This document shows, one piece after another, positions 24,031-31,484 of a stretch of DNA of 40,593 nt. The position numbers were made by a program, and so were the translations under genes. The first letter of the stretch is position 1, and each line of letters starts with the position of its first letter. This DNA is from JBFXCK01 sp050182275 (lineage in GTDB: Bacteria; Pseudomonadota; Alphaproteobacteria; SHNJ01). The stretch is from the NCBI GenBank assembly GCA_050182275.1, contig JBFXCK010000017.1:1-40593 (forward strand), in the 5' to 3' direction. A model generated the notes under the pieces. The model searched no databases and was not told where the DNA came from. It saw only the letters and a list, made by a program, of their open reading frames with translations.

Positions 24031-24363
24031 TTAAGAGCCGGCCAGTTCAGCCAATAAGAATTCTTTGACTGTTTTATATTCCTGCTCGATTTCCTTCAAA
24101 ACGCGGCGTTTTTCTTCGGCGGCGGCGGTATGTTTTTCCTGGGCTTTGCGGCAAAAATCGCTTAAAGCTTGCGCGCCCAGATTCAGCGCCGTGCCCTTCA
24201 AGGCATGGGCCTGCAAGCGCCAGGCTTCAGGATTATCGCCATCATTCGCGCGCAAATTCTCGATTCCTTTTTCAAAGGCGGCAAAGAATTCATGAAACAA
24301 AACTTTTTCCAGTTCCTTATCGCCGCTGATCATATCGCGGAAATTGGTGAGATCGACAGGCAT
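24031..24363 (-). CDS. Hpt (histidine phosphotransfer) domain protein
   Basis: A stand-alone 110-residue Hpt domain. The phosphorylated His is H53 in AHALKGTALNLGA (52-64), the classic HxLKGxxxxxG motif of the four-helix Hpt fold; the two flanking helices and a charged C-terminal helix (KRRVLKEIEQEYKTVKEFLL) complete it. It would shuttle phosphate between the receiver of a hybrid kinase, such as the divergent one at 25463, and the receiver of the response regulator encoded just upstream (24366-25319, 2-nt gap). It stands between that regulator and the PQ-loop-like protein in one minus-strand operon. Confidence 0.88.
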   Translation of the reverse strand: MPVDLTNFRDMISGDKELEKVLFHEFFAAFEKGIENLRANDGDNPEAWRLQAHALKGTALNLGAQALSDFCRKAQEKHTAAAEEKRRVLKEIEQEYKTVKEFLLAELAGS

Positions 24364-24365
24364 GG

Positions 24366-25319
24366 TTATTTTTCCTCTGTTTTGGGTTTTCTCTCATTCA
24401 TGAAGCGTTCCATGCAATCAAGAATTTTTTGCCGGCTATAGGGTTTTACCACAAAACCCTTGGTGCGGTTATCTTTGGCGCGCGCCGCATCATGGGCGTC
24501 CTTGCTGGCCGTCACCATAACGATAAAAGCGTGGGGATCCAACTCATTGATCCGCTCGGCCAATTCATGCCCGTTCATGCCGGGCAATTCAATATCAAGA
24601 AAAACCATATCGGGGACATGGGTGAAATAGCGCTCAAGCGCCGTCTCGGCCGTGCCTTCGGCATAGATTTTATACTCATTGCCCAAAATGCTCATCATTA
24701 ACCGCACCGAAAAAAACTGATCTTCCACCACCAAGATTTCCAATTGCTTGCGCAGGCGCCGCCTTTCCAAATATTCCTCGGGAATGGCGGTTTGCCGCGT
24801 GCGGATGGAGGATGCCGCATTTTCGCGCCGCGGCAAAGGTTTTACCCCGCCCGCCATTTCCTGCGGTTTTGACGGCTCCGCTTCATGGGCGGCGGTGGTT
24901 GAGAAAGAGCCAAGGGGAGCGCTGGCCGGCGCAACCGCCGCGATTTTTTTCTTGCAAATCAAGCGCAATTCTTCGCCATGCGCCAGTAAATCGAAATAAG
25001 CGAACAGGTCTTCCCGGGCGAATTCGGCCAAATCGTTTTTCAGCCCTTCATATATACTATCGGTTAGCTGCTGCAATAAATTGCGGCGCATGCCGCGCCA
25101 TACCACAAATAAATCGCCGTCCTCGCAAAAGAAAATGCTGGTTTTAATGCCTTTCATCACCGGATTCACCAGTTCGATCATTTCTTCTTCAGCCGGAAAT
25201 AACGGCACTTGGGAAAAGCGCAAATATAGCGCCCCCCAAGCTGCATTTTGCTCGTTCACCTCTTCAATAAAGGCGATGAGTTCTTTTTCGGCTTTTTCGG
25301 CGATAAGGGAAATCAGCAT
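24366..25319 (-). CDS. response regulator with unknown N-terminal domain
   Basis: A 317-residue protein. The C-terminal receiver domain (about 193-312) has ILVVEDQ with the acidic pair at 199-200, phospho-acceptor D242 in MVFLDIELPGMNG, T269 region VMVTASKD and K287-type lysine in GFVVKPYSR. Residues 1-125 form a separate folded region that I do not recognise (MLISLIAEKAEKELIAF...FCEDGDLFVVWRGM), joined by a Pro/Ala/Ser linker. There is no DNA-binding domain, so output is through protein contact or the N-terminal domain. The reversed order (output-like domain first, receiver last) is uncommon. It is divergent from the MHYT hybrid kinase and precedes the Hpt gene by 2 nt. Confidence 0.8.
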   Translation of the reverse strand: MLISLIAEKAEKELIAFIEEVNEQNAAWGALYLRFSQVPLFPAEEEMIELVNPVMKGIKTSIFFCEDGDLFVVWRGMRRNLLQQLTDSIYEGLKNDLAEFAREDLFAYFDLLAHGEELRLICKKKIAAVAPASAPLGSFSTTAAHEAEPSKPQEMAGGVKPLPRRENAASSIRTRQTAIPEEYLERRRLRKQLEILVVEDQFFSVRLMMSILGNEYKIYAEGTAETALERYFTHVPDMVFLDIELPGMNGHELAERINELDPHAFIVMVTASKDAHDAARAKDNRTKGFVVKPYSRQKILDCMERFMNERKPKTEEK

Positions 25320-25338
25320 GAAACGCCAGGGTAAATTC

Positions 25339-25350
25339 TATTAGCTAATA
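25339..25350. promoter_or_regulatory. 12-bp perfect palindrome between divergent signalling genes
   Basis: TATTAGCTAATA is its own reverse complement and lies 20 nt before the response-regulator start, in the divergent gap to the kinase. A candidate operator, function unproven. Confidence 0.35.
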
Positions 25351-25407
25351 ATCAATAACCTTTTGCTTTTATAGAGTAGAAAGCCTTAAATTTCGATGAG
25401 AAACCAT

Positions 25408-25435
25408 AAAAAATCCCGCATATTGGCGTATGCGG
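25408..25435 (-). promoter_or_regulatory. hairpin with adjoining T-run (minus strand)
   Basis: CCGCATA (25416-25422) pairs with TATGCGG (25429-25435) across a 6-nt loop; on the minus strand it is followed by GATTTTTT. It has terminator shape but no gene ends there, so it may be an operator, or it may block transcription entering the divergent gap. Confidence 0.35.
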
Positions 25436-25462
25436 TACAAACGCAACGCAAGGGAATAGGGA

Positions 25463-28400
25463 TTGGATGAGATGACCGCATTATTAGAATCCTTTTTTGC
25501 CTTTAGCGACTTGCCGCCCAACTTGGAAAGGGGGACGTATGAGATTCCCCTGGTTATCTTATCCTATATTGTAGCCAGCTTTGCTTCTTATACCGCTCTG
25601 GCCTTGGGCTATCAATTAACCGATAAACGCTTTGCGGTGAATAAGCCGCTGATTTATACCGGCGGCGCTTTTGCTTTGGGCGCCGGAATCTGGTCGATGC
25701 ATTTTATCGGCATGCTGGCCTACCGCATGGAGATGGTGGTTGAATATGACCCTTTCCTGACTTTTATGTCGATGGCGGTAGCGGTGTTAAGCGCCGGAGG
25801 GGTGCTAAAAGCGATGGAACGCGATTCGCTTTCCCTGCCGCATCTGGTTTCCAGCGCCATTTTGCTGGGCATCGGAATCGCCACCATGCATTACACCGGC
25901 ATGGCGGCCATGCGCATGGACGCCGAGCTTCGCTATCTTCCCGGTTTATTTGCGCTTTCGGTGCTGATTGCGGTGGTGGCTTCGGGGGCGGCGTTGTGGA
26001 TCGCTTTCAAGCTGGGCCGCCAATATAAGGGCGATTGGCGCCTGAAAATTTTAGCGGCGCTGGTGATGGGGGCGGCGATTTGCGGCATGCACTATACCGG
26101 TATGGCGGCGGCGCGTTTTATTCCTTTCGCCGACTGCCGGTTTGATCCGCATCAAAGCTTTCAATCGATGGCCTTGGCGATTGCAGTAATCACCAGTTTG
26201 ATTTTGGGCATCGCTTTAACTTTGATTATTTACAACCGCCAGCTGGCGCTGCGGCAAGAGCAAAGCTATGCTTTTCCGGCGCAAATTTTGGCGATTTCCA
26301 TGATTCTGACTTTCGGCGCCGTTATATGGGCGGCCGGCAACAGCCTTTATACCAGCGCCCAATTAAGCGAAGGCATCCACCGCTCGATCGACGATGGCGA
26401 AATCACTTCCCAGGCCCTGCAAGCCGGGGAAGCGCTTGATAAGCTGGTTCGTCAACTCGCTAAAGACGGCGATGCCGGCGATAAAAGCGCTTATTACCAG
26501 CAACGGGAAGAAGTCTATCGCGCCTTGCAACTGGTAAAGAATCAATCGCCAACCACCGAGGACCAAAAATTAATTAAAGAGGCGATTACCGCCCGCGTGC
26601 AATTGGCGGATATAGAGGAAAAAATATTTTCCTTTCTCCGCGCCGGGAACGGAATTGAAGCGGAAAAAATTTTAGAAAGCGAACCATATGTGCGCCAGCA
26701 AGATATTTATTTCGATAATATCCGCGATATTTCTTTAAAGCGCAGCAATCTATCTTATAGTACGCTGCGCTCCCAAACCAAAAATATGAATTCGATCGCC
26801 TATTTGATCTTGGGCATGGCGGCGGCCTTGGTGGTGATTTGGTTTTTTTCGATCCGCAGCGTGCAGCGCTGGCGCGAGGAAGTCTTGACCACCAACCGGA
26901 ATTTGGATTTGCGCATCGCCGAGAAAGAGCGCATGGAAAAGCAGCTGCAAGAATATATCGGCAGGGTGCAATTATCGCAGCAAGAAGCGATGAAAGCCAA
27001 GGAAAGCGCCGAAAAAGCCAATGCGGCGAAATCGGACTTTTTGGCCAATATGAGCCATGAAATCCGCACGCCGATGAACGGCGTCTTGGGCATGGCGGGC
27101 TTGCTGCTGGATACCAAACTTTCCAGCGAACAGCGCGAATGGGCCGAGATTATTAAACGTTCGGGCGAAAATTTGCTGCAAATCATCAATGACATTCTCG
27201 ATTTTTCTAAAATCGAGGCCAATAAATTCACGCTTGAACCGGTGAATTTCGATTTGTTCACCGCGATCAATGAAGTCACCGACCTGTTGCTGCTAAAATC
27301 GCAAGAAAAGGATATCGATTTTCTGGTGAAGTTTGCTTCCAATTTGCCGCGTTTTGTGATAGGCGACCCGGTCAGGGTGCGGCAAATTTTGCTGAATCTG
27401 GCGGGCAATGCGATTAAATTCACCGAAAAAGGCCATGTGCTGATCCGGGTTGATGCGGCGGAAGAAAAGAACAACCGTATCCGCTTGTTCTTTGAAATCG
27501 AGGACACCGGCATCGGCATTCCGGCCAGCAAAATTAACACGATTTTCGGCAAATTCACCCAGGCCGAGGAATCGACCACCCGGCGTTTTGGCGGCACCGG
27601 GCTGGGTTTGGCGATTTGCCAAAAATTGGTGAAAATGATGGAAGGCCATATCGGCTTCACCACCGAAGAAGGGAAAGGCTCGACTTTCTATTTCGACATT
27701 CTGCTCAACCGCGGCGAAAATCTGGAGGAAACGGGCGGCGGCGTGCCTGAAAATTCCCTTAAAAATTTGCGCGCGCTGGTGGTTGACGATTCGCTTATTA
27801 GCCGCGAAATTATTTATCAATATGTCCGCGCCTGGGGAATGAATTGCGATATGAGCGAATCGGCCGGACAAGCGTTGCAGATGATAAAGGCCGCCGCAGC
27901 TCAAAATAATCCCTATCATTTCATCTTGATTGATTATCAATTGGGCGGCGCCGACGGCCTGCAATTGGCGAAAGACATCAAATCGGCTTCGGCGCCCGAT
28001 TTGTCGGATAGCATCCTGATCATGCTAACCGCCCACGGCCAGGAAGTGACCTCGCAAGTATTGATGAGCCGCGGCTTTTCCGGATTTTTTACCAAGCCTT
28101 TTTATCCCGACCATTTAAAAGCGGCGCTGCAAGTTTTATGGGACGCTAAACGGGAAGGAAAGGCCGCGCCCTTCCTAACCCGCGCCATCGTCGTTAAAAT
28201 GCTGCAAAATAAAAACACCGAACAGCTGGCCTCGCCCGCCGATTTCGTCGGCACCAAGGTGCTGGTAGTGGAAGATATGAAAATCAATATGATGCTGCTG
28301 GCCAAGATTTTGGAAAAACATGGCTGTCAAACTTCCTTCGCGATTAATGGCAAGGAAGCGATCGATAAAGCAGCGGCGCAAAATTACGATTTAATTTTCA

Positions 28401-28615
28401 TGGATTGCCAAATGCCGGAGATGGACGGCTTCGAAGCCACCCGCATTATCCGGGAGAGGGAAAAGCCGCTTGGCCGCCACACCGTCATTGTCGCCCTTAC
28501 CGCTGATGCAATGATTGGCGACCGTGAAAAATGCTTGAATGCCGGAATGGATGATTACCTGAACAAGCCCTTAAAGGCCGAACACATCGGCGAAATATTG
28601 AAAAAGTGGGCTTAA
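25463..28615 (+). CDS. MHYT-domain hybrid histidine kinase (HK-REC-REC)
   Basis: A 1050-residue membrane sensor kinase. Residues 30-260 are an MHYT domain with seven helices and three signature copies (MHFIGML at 79, MHYTGMAAM at 142, MHYTGMAAA at 209); MHYT domains are proposed to bind copper and sense O2, CO or NO. A further membrane segment (about 272-292), a periplasmic helical region (295-440) and another helix (445-463) follow, then a coiled coil, HisKA with H532 (FLANMSHEIRTPMNG), the HATPase domain (DTGIGIP, GGTGLGLAI), receiver 1 with D824 (LIDYQLGG) and receiver 2 with D981 (FMDCQMPEMDG). The TTG at 25463 has AAGGGA at good distance; ATG at 25472 is the alternative. It is divergent from the regulator/Hpt operon, a likely phosphorelay partner. 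Confidence 0.92.
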   Translation: MDEMTALLESFFAFSDLPPNLERGTYEIPLVILSYIVASFASYTALALGYQLTDKRFAVNKPLIYTGGAFALGAGIWSMHFIGMLAYRMEMVVEYDPFLTFMSMAVAVLSAGGVLKAMERDSLSLPHLVSSAILLGIGIATMHYTGMAAMRMDAELRYLPGLFALSVLIAVVASGAALWIAFKLGRQYKGDWRLKILAALVMGAAICGMHYTGMAAARFIPFADCRFDPHQSFQSMALAIAVITSLILGIALTLIIYNRQLALRQEQSYAFPAQILAISMILTFGAVIWAAGNSLYTSAQLSEGIHRSIDDGEITSQALQAGEALDKLVRQLAKDGDAGDKSAYYQQREEVYRALQLVKNQSPTTEDQKLIKEAITARVQLADIEEKIFSFLRAGNGIEAEKILESEPYVRQQDIYFDNIRDISLKRSNLSYSTLRSQTKNMNSIAYLILGMAAALVVIWFFSIRSVQRWREEVLTTNRNLDLRIAEKERMEKQLQEYIGRVQLSQQEAMKAKESAEKANAAKSDFLANMSHEIRTPMNGVLGMAGLLLDTKLSSEQREWAEIIKRSGENLLQIINDILDFSKIEANKFTLEPVNFDLFTAINEVTDLLLLKSQEKDIDFLVKFASNLPRFVIGDPVRVRQILLNLAGNAIKFTEKGHVLIRVDAAEEKNNRIRLFFEIEDTGIGIPASKINTIFGKFTQAEESTTRRFGGTGLGLAICQKLVKMMEGHIGFTTEEGKGSTFYFDILLNRGENLEETGGGVPENSLKNLRALVVDDSLISREIIYQYVRAWGMNCDMSESAGQALQMIKAAAAQNNPYHFILIDYQLGGADGLQLAKDIKSASAPDLSDSILIMLTAHGQEVTSQVLMSRGFSGFFTKPFYPDHLKAALQVLWDAKREGKAAPFLTRAIVVKMLQNKNTEQLASPADFVGTKVLVVEDMKINMMLLAKILEKHGCQTSFAINGKEAIDKAAAQNYDLIFMDCQMPEMDGFEATRIIREREKPLGRHTVIVALTADAMIGDREKCLNAGMDDYLNKPLKAEHIGEILKKWA

Positions 28616-28619
28616 CATC

Positions 28620-29495
28620 TTAAGCATTGACGATTTCCCCGCCATTGGGATGCAGCACTTGCCCGGTCATATAAGAGGCATCATCGGAAGCCAGGAAAAT
28701 GTAGCATGGCGCGACCTCGTCCGGCTGGCCGGGGCGCTTTAAAGGCGTGTCTTTGCCGAACATCATGACTTTGCTGGCGGGAAAAGAAGCGGGAATCAGC
28801 GGCGTCCAAATCGGCCCCGGCGCTACGGCATTAACGCGGATTTTCCGTGGCGCCAAATTAAGCGCGAGCGAACGGGTAAAAGCCACCACCGCCCCCTTGG
28901 TGGCGGAATAATCAACCAATTCCTTATGCCCTTGATAAGCGGTGATCGAAGCCGTGTTGATGACTGTATCGCCTTCTTTTAAATATTGCAGCGCCGCCTG
29001 GGTTAAATAGAACAAGGGAAAAATATTGGTGCGGAAAGTTTTTTCCATGTGATTCATATCCAGTTCGGCAAAATCTTTTTCAACATATTGCTGCGCCGCG
29101 TTATTGATCAAAATATTCAGGCCGCCTAATTCTTCCGCTGCGATTTTGACCGCTTGCCGGCAAAATTCCGGCTGGCTGATATCGCCTTCGATCAATAAAC
29201 AACGCCGCCCTTCTTTTTCAACATGCTGCTTGGTGATTTCGGCATCGCGGTTTTCCTCCAAATAGATGATGGCGATATCGGCGCCTTCCTTGGCCATGCC
29301 GATAGCAGTGGCGCGGCCAATTCCGCTGTCGCCGCCGGTGATCAGAGCGGTTTTGCCCGTTAATTTGCCGGCTGCTTTATATCCTTCCATAAAAGAGCGC
29401 GGAGGCGGGATCATGATTTCCTCTTCGCCCGGCTGGCGATTTTGATGCTGCGGCAAAGGGGTTTTGAGGGGCTTTTCAATATCCATGCGCGACAT
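28620..29495 (-). CDS. SDR family oxidoreductase (YghA/GsiB-like)
   Basis: A 291-residue short-chain dehydrogenase/reductase of the longer 'extended N-terminus' type seen in YghA and general-stress SDRs. The first 45 residues (with QPGEEEIMIPPP and YKAAGKLTGK) precede the Rossmann motif TGGDSGIGRATA; NNAAQQ, the serine in INTASITAYQG, the catalytic YSATK and RVNAVAPGPIWTPL follow in order. It should use NAD(P)H on an aldehyde or alcohol, identity unknown. The ATG at 29495 is chosen because AAGGAG sits 7 nt upstream; a TTG two codons earlier would be too close to it. It converges with the kinase gene 4 nt away and lies 83 nt downstream of the small gene at 29579. Confidence 0.9.
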   Translation of the reverse strand: MSRMDIEKPLKTPLPQHQNRQPGEEEIMIPPPRSFMEGYKAAGKLTGKTALITGGDSGIGRATAIGMAKEGADIAIIYLEENRDAEITKQHVEKEGRRCLLIEGDISQPEFCRQAVKIAAEELGGLNILINNAAQQYVEKDFAELDMNHMEKTFRTNIFPLFYLTQAALQYLKEGDTVINTASITAYQGHKELVDYSATKGAVVAFTRSLALNLAPRKIRVNAVAPGPIWTPLIPASFPASKVMMFGKDTPLKRPGQPDEVAPCYIFLASDDASYMTGQVLHPNGGEIVNA

Positions 29496-29538
29496 GGGCA
29501 ATCTCCTTAAAAAAATAACAGGGGCATACGTGCTTAAT

Positions 29539-29550
29539 CTTAAATTTAAG
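29539..29550. repeat. 12-bp palindrome CTTAAATTTAAG, second copy
   Basis: The same perfect palindrome occurs at 2986-2997 behind the TIGR02300-type gene. Here it lies between the 52-residue gene and the SDR gene. Both copies are intergenic. Confidence 0.4.
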
Positions 29551-29578
29551 CGCGCTTTATCTCTCTCCTGTAAAAAGA

Positions 29579-29737
29579 TTAAATCAGCCGGTGACCGTAG
29601 ATTATCCGCTTAATAAACGAATTCTGCTGTTTGCCTTCCAATTGCTTATGGAATAAAGCCTGCAGCAGTTCGTCTTCCGCTTCGCTGCGGATGGCGGGGC
29701 CGGGGTCATATTCCTGAAAGCAGCTATAAAAATGCAT
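29579..29737 (-). CDS. small hypothetical protein (52 aa)
   Basis: A 52-residue reading frame beginning MHFYSCFQEYDPGPAI and ending IYGHRLI. The ribosome-binding site AAGGAG lies 6 nt before its ATG, as good as any in the window. The sequence is charged and helical (RSEAEDELLQALFHKQLEGK), with two aromatic residues near each end, and has no membrane segment. I do not recognise it. It lies upstream of the SDR gene on the same strand (83 nt), so cotranscription with a stress-type oxidoreductase is plausible. Small proteins of this sort are often missed by gene finders. Confidence 0.5.
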   Translation of the reverse strand: MHFYSCFQEYDPGPAIRSEAEDELLQALFHKQLEGKQQNSFIKRIIYGHRLI

Positions 29738-30077
29738 GTTTTGCTCCTTAATATGAATAATATTAAAAGAAGCTCCCGCAGTATTTTTTTTGTTATTTTA
29801 AAAGCTTAACCCATTATTGAGAAAGGCGCAATATTCCCCTTGCCATCAATTCTTGATCGTGATTAGATAAATACCGTGCCCAAAGCGGATAACCAAAAAC
29901 TTGGTTACCGGTTTCTTTTAAAGCGGCGCTTTCTATAAAAAATTTTAAAGGGGTGTACGAGCCTAAGGTTAAAAATCCAGGGCCGGCTTGGCTATGGTTT
30001 TTGCCTTTGGAAGCGTAAATATAGAAGGTACTTGTGGTGGTTTTTCAACCCTAACCTTATTGCGAAGGAACATACCC
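29738..30077. other. 340-nt divergent intergenic region
   Basis: AT-rich gap between the minus-strand small gene and the plus-strand YfdX-like gene; no reading frame worth naming. It contains a 7-bp hairpin TAACCAA-AAAC-TTGGTTA (29890-29907) and an 8-bp inverted repeat, TAAGGTTA (29964-29971) with TAACCTTA (30052-30059), flanking the leader of the YfdX-like gene. No convincing -35/-10 pair and no EcfG-type GGAAC/CGTT pair was found. Confidence 0.5.
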
Positions 30078-30980
30078 ATGAATGCATATATTATTCTTGT
30101 AATCGCTCTCTTAAGCGCCGGTGTGGTGCTGGGAGACCATGCCTATGTCCAAGCCGCCGATACCAGCACCGGCTCGATGCAAAACAACGAACGCTCTTTA
30201 AGTGAAGAAGGCTCGATGGGATTGCGGATGACGGCGCAAAACTTTATCGAAAATGTCAATTCCGCCCGGGTTGCATTGGCGATGAAAAACTCATCTTCGG
30301 CCAAACAATATATCGATAAAGCCAACCAAAACTTGACCGAGCTGCAAAACCTAACGCCGGAGCAACGCCGCTTTAGCCGCTTAAGCTCAAGCCGGCTAAG
30401 CTATGGCAATGACGAATACCGTTATTTCCCCGTGCCCGGCCAGGTTAAAATGACCAAGGTCAAGGATGGCCCTTTCTGGGCAAGGGAAGGCGGAATTGCC
30501 GTAACCGATGCCGAGATGGTTTACATCACCCTTGATCTCAGCGATATCGACGATACCAAGAAAAGCCTGACAGAGGCCAAAACCGCCGTCAGCAAAGGCG
30601 ACTTAAGCAAAGCCGATAATAAACTGGATAATATTATCGACGACACCATCAACATGGAAAAGGTAGCATCCTTGCCGCTGGATAAAGCCCGCGACAATAT
30701 CGCTTTGACCCGCAGCTTTCTCCAAGCCCGCAACTATAGCGGCGCGCGCTATGCCTTAAAGCATGCCGATAAAGGGCTGGATGAAATGCAACGCGATGAC
30801 CGCTACCAAGCCCGCCGTCAAACCGTCAGCGCCATGCGCCAGGAAATCAAGTCGCTGGAAAAAACCATTGATAAGCGTGATCCTTCGATATTGCAAAAAA
30901 CCGAGGCCAAGCTTGGTGAATGGTGGAATGAGCTGAAGGGCTGGGCGAATGACCGCGACAGCACCTCTCAAAGCTACTAA
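30078..30980 (+). CDS. YfdX-like periplasmic protein
   Basis: A 300-residue exported protein. The ATG at 30078 follows GAAGGAAC and opens a signal peptide (MNAYIILVIALLSAGVVLG, cleavage near QAADT); the frame upstream to 29988 has no signal-like start and is not used. The mature part is helical: NFIENVNSARVALAMKNSSSAKQYIDKANQNL, then a strand region YRYFPVPGQVKMTKV, then paired helices with SLTEAKTAVSKGDLSKADNKL and ALTRSFLQARNYSGARYAL. This order (AR-ALA helix, PV-strand, repeated 'A-L/G-D/A' helices) matches the YfdX family, which is linked to acid or antibiotic stress in enterobacteria. The C-terminus adds a charged helix. A strong terminator follows at 30999. Confidence 0.6.
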   Translation: MNAYIILVIALLSAGVVLGDHAYVQAADTSTGSMQNNERSLSEEGSMGLRMTAQNFIENVNSARVALAMKNSSSAKQYIDKANQNLTELQNLTPEQRRFSRLSSSRLSYGNDEYRYFPVPGQVKMTKVKDGPFWAREGGIAVTDAEMVYITLDLSDIDDTKKSLTEAKTAVSKGDLSKADNKLDNIIDDTINMEKVASLPLDKARDNIALTRSFLQARNYSGARYALKHADKGLDEMQRDDRYQARRQTVSAMRQEIKSLEKTIDKRDPSILQKTEAKLGEWWNELKGWANDRDSTSQSY

Positions 30981-30998
30981 GCAAGCTGTTTAAATAAT

Positions 30999-31034
30999 AA
31001 AGAGGGGCGGCAATTTCTTTCCGCCCCTCTTTTC
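30999..31034. terminator. bidirectional intrinsic terminator
   Basis: AGAGGGGCGG (31001-31010) pairs exactly with CCGCCCCTCT (31021-31030), extended by flanking A/T pairs, followed by TTTTC on the plus strand and TTTATTATT on the minus strand. It serves the convergent genes ending at 30980 and 31055. Confidence 0.85.
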
Positions 31035-31054
31035 TTGGTCTCTGGCTTAAAGTT

Positions 31055-31300
31055 TTAACGCCACCAGGGCTTGCCCAAATCGACATCGCGCTGTTTGGTA
31101 AGCCCGCCGGCCGCCGCACCCGCAGCGCCGCCGATTAAAGCGCCGGTGCCGACATTACCGCCGGTAATAGCGCTGCCCGCAGCGCCCAAGCCGGCGCCAA
31201 TTCCAGCGCCGCTAAGCGCACGGTCGGAAGTGGTGCTGCCGCAAGCGGTTAAAAAGAAGGCAAGCGTCAGGGTAGTAAGGGCGAAAGGTAGTTTTTTCAT
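31055..31300 (-). CDS. small glycine-zipper lipoprotein
   Basis: An 81-residue lipoprotein: signal MKKLPFALTTLTLAFFLTAC with lipobox LTAC and lipid-anchored Cys at residue 20. The rest is a glycine-zipper region (GAGIGAGLGAAGSAITGGNVGTGALIGGAAGAAAGG, in pieces GxxxG and AxxxG) typical of small outer-membrane lipoproteins of the OsmB / YMGG type, then a short polar end with WWR. Such proteins are often induced by osmotic or envelope stress. CAAAGGAGAG before the ATG is a strong ribosome-binding site. It converges with the YfdX-like gene across the shared terminator. Confidence 0.85.
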   Translation of the reverse strand: MKKLPFALTTLTLAFFLTACGSTTSDRALSGAGIGAGLGAAGSAITGGNVGTGALIGGAAGAAAGGLTKQRDVDLGKPWWR

Positions 31301-31484
31301 AATGCTCTCTCCTTTGTTAGGGTGACAAATAGATCGAGTTCTTATTCTTTAAGCGTAAATCAACGGAAATAAAGGCGCAAGCCGTGCCGGGTGATTTACT
31401 TAAACCGCCAACATAAAAATTTTTTCTTTTTTCCCAAGAAAGAAATGAAAAAAAGAGTTTTTTGTAGCCGCTGAATACAAATTC

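Noticed and set aside
26800..27663. 287-residue minus-strand frame inside the MHYT kinase
   Set aside because: Antisense to conserved HisKA and HATPase motifs; no independent support.
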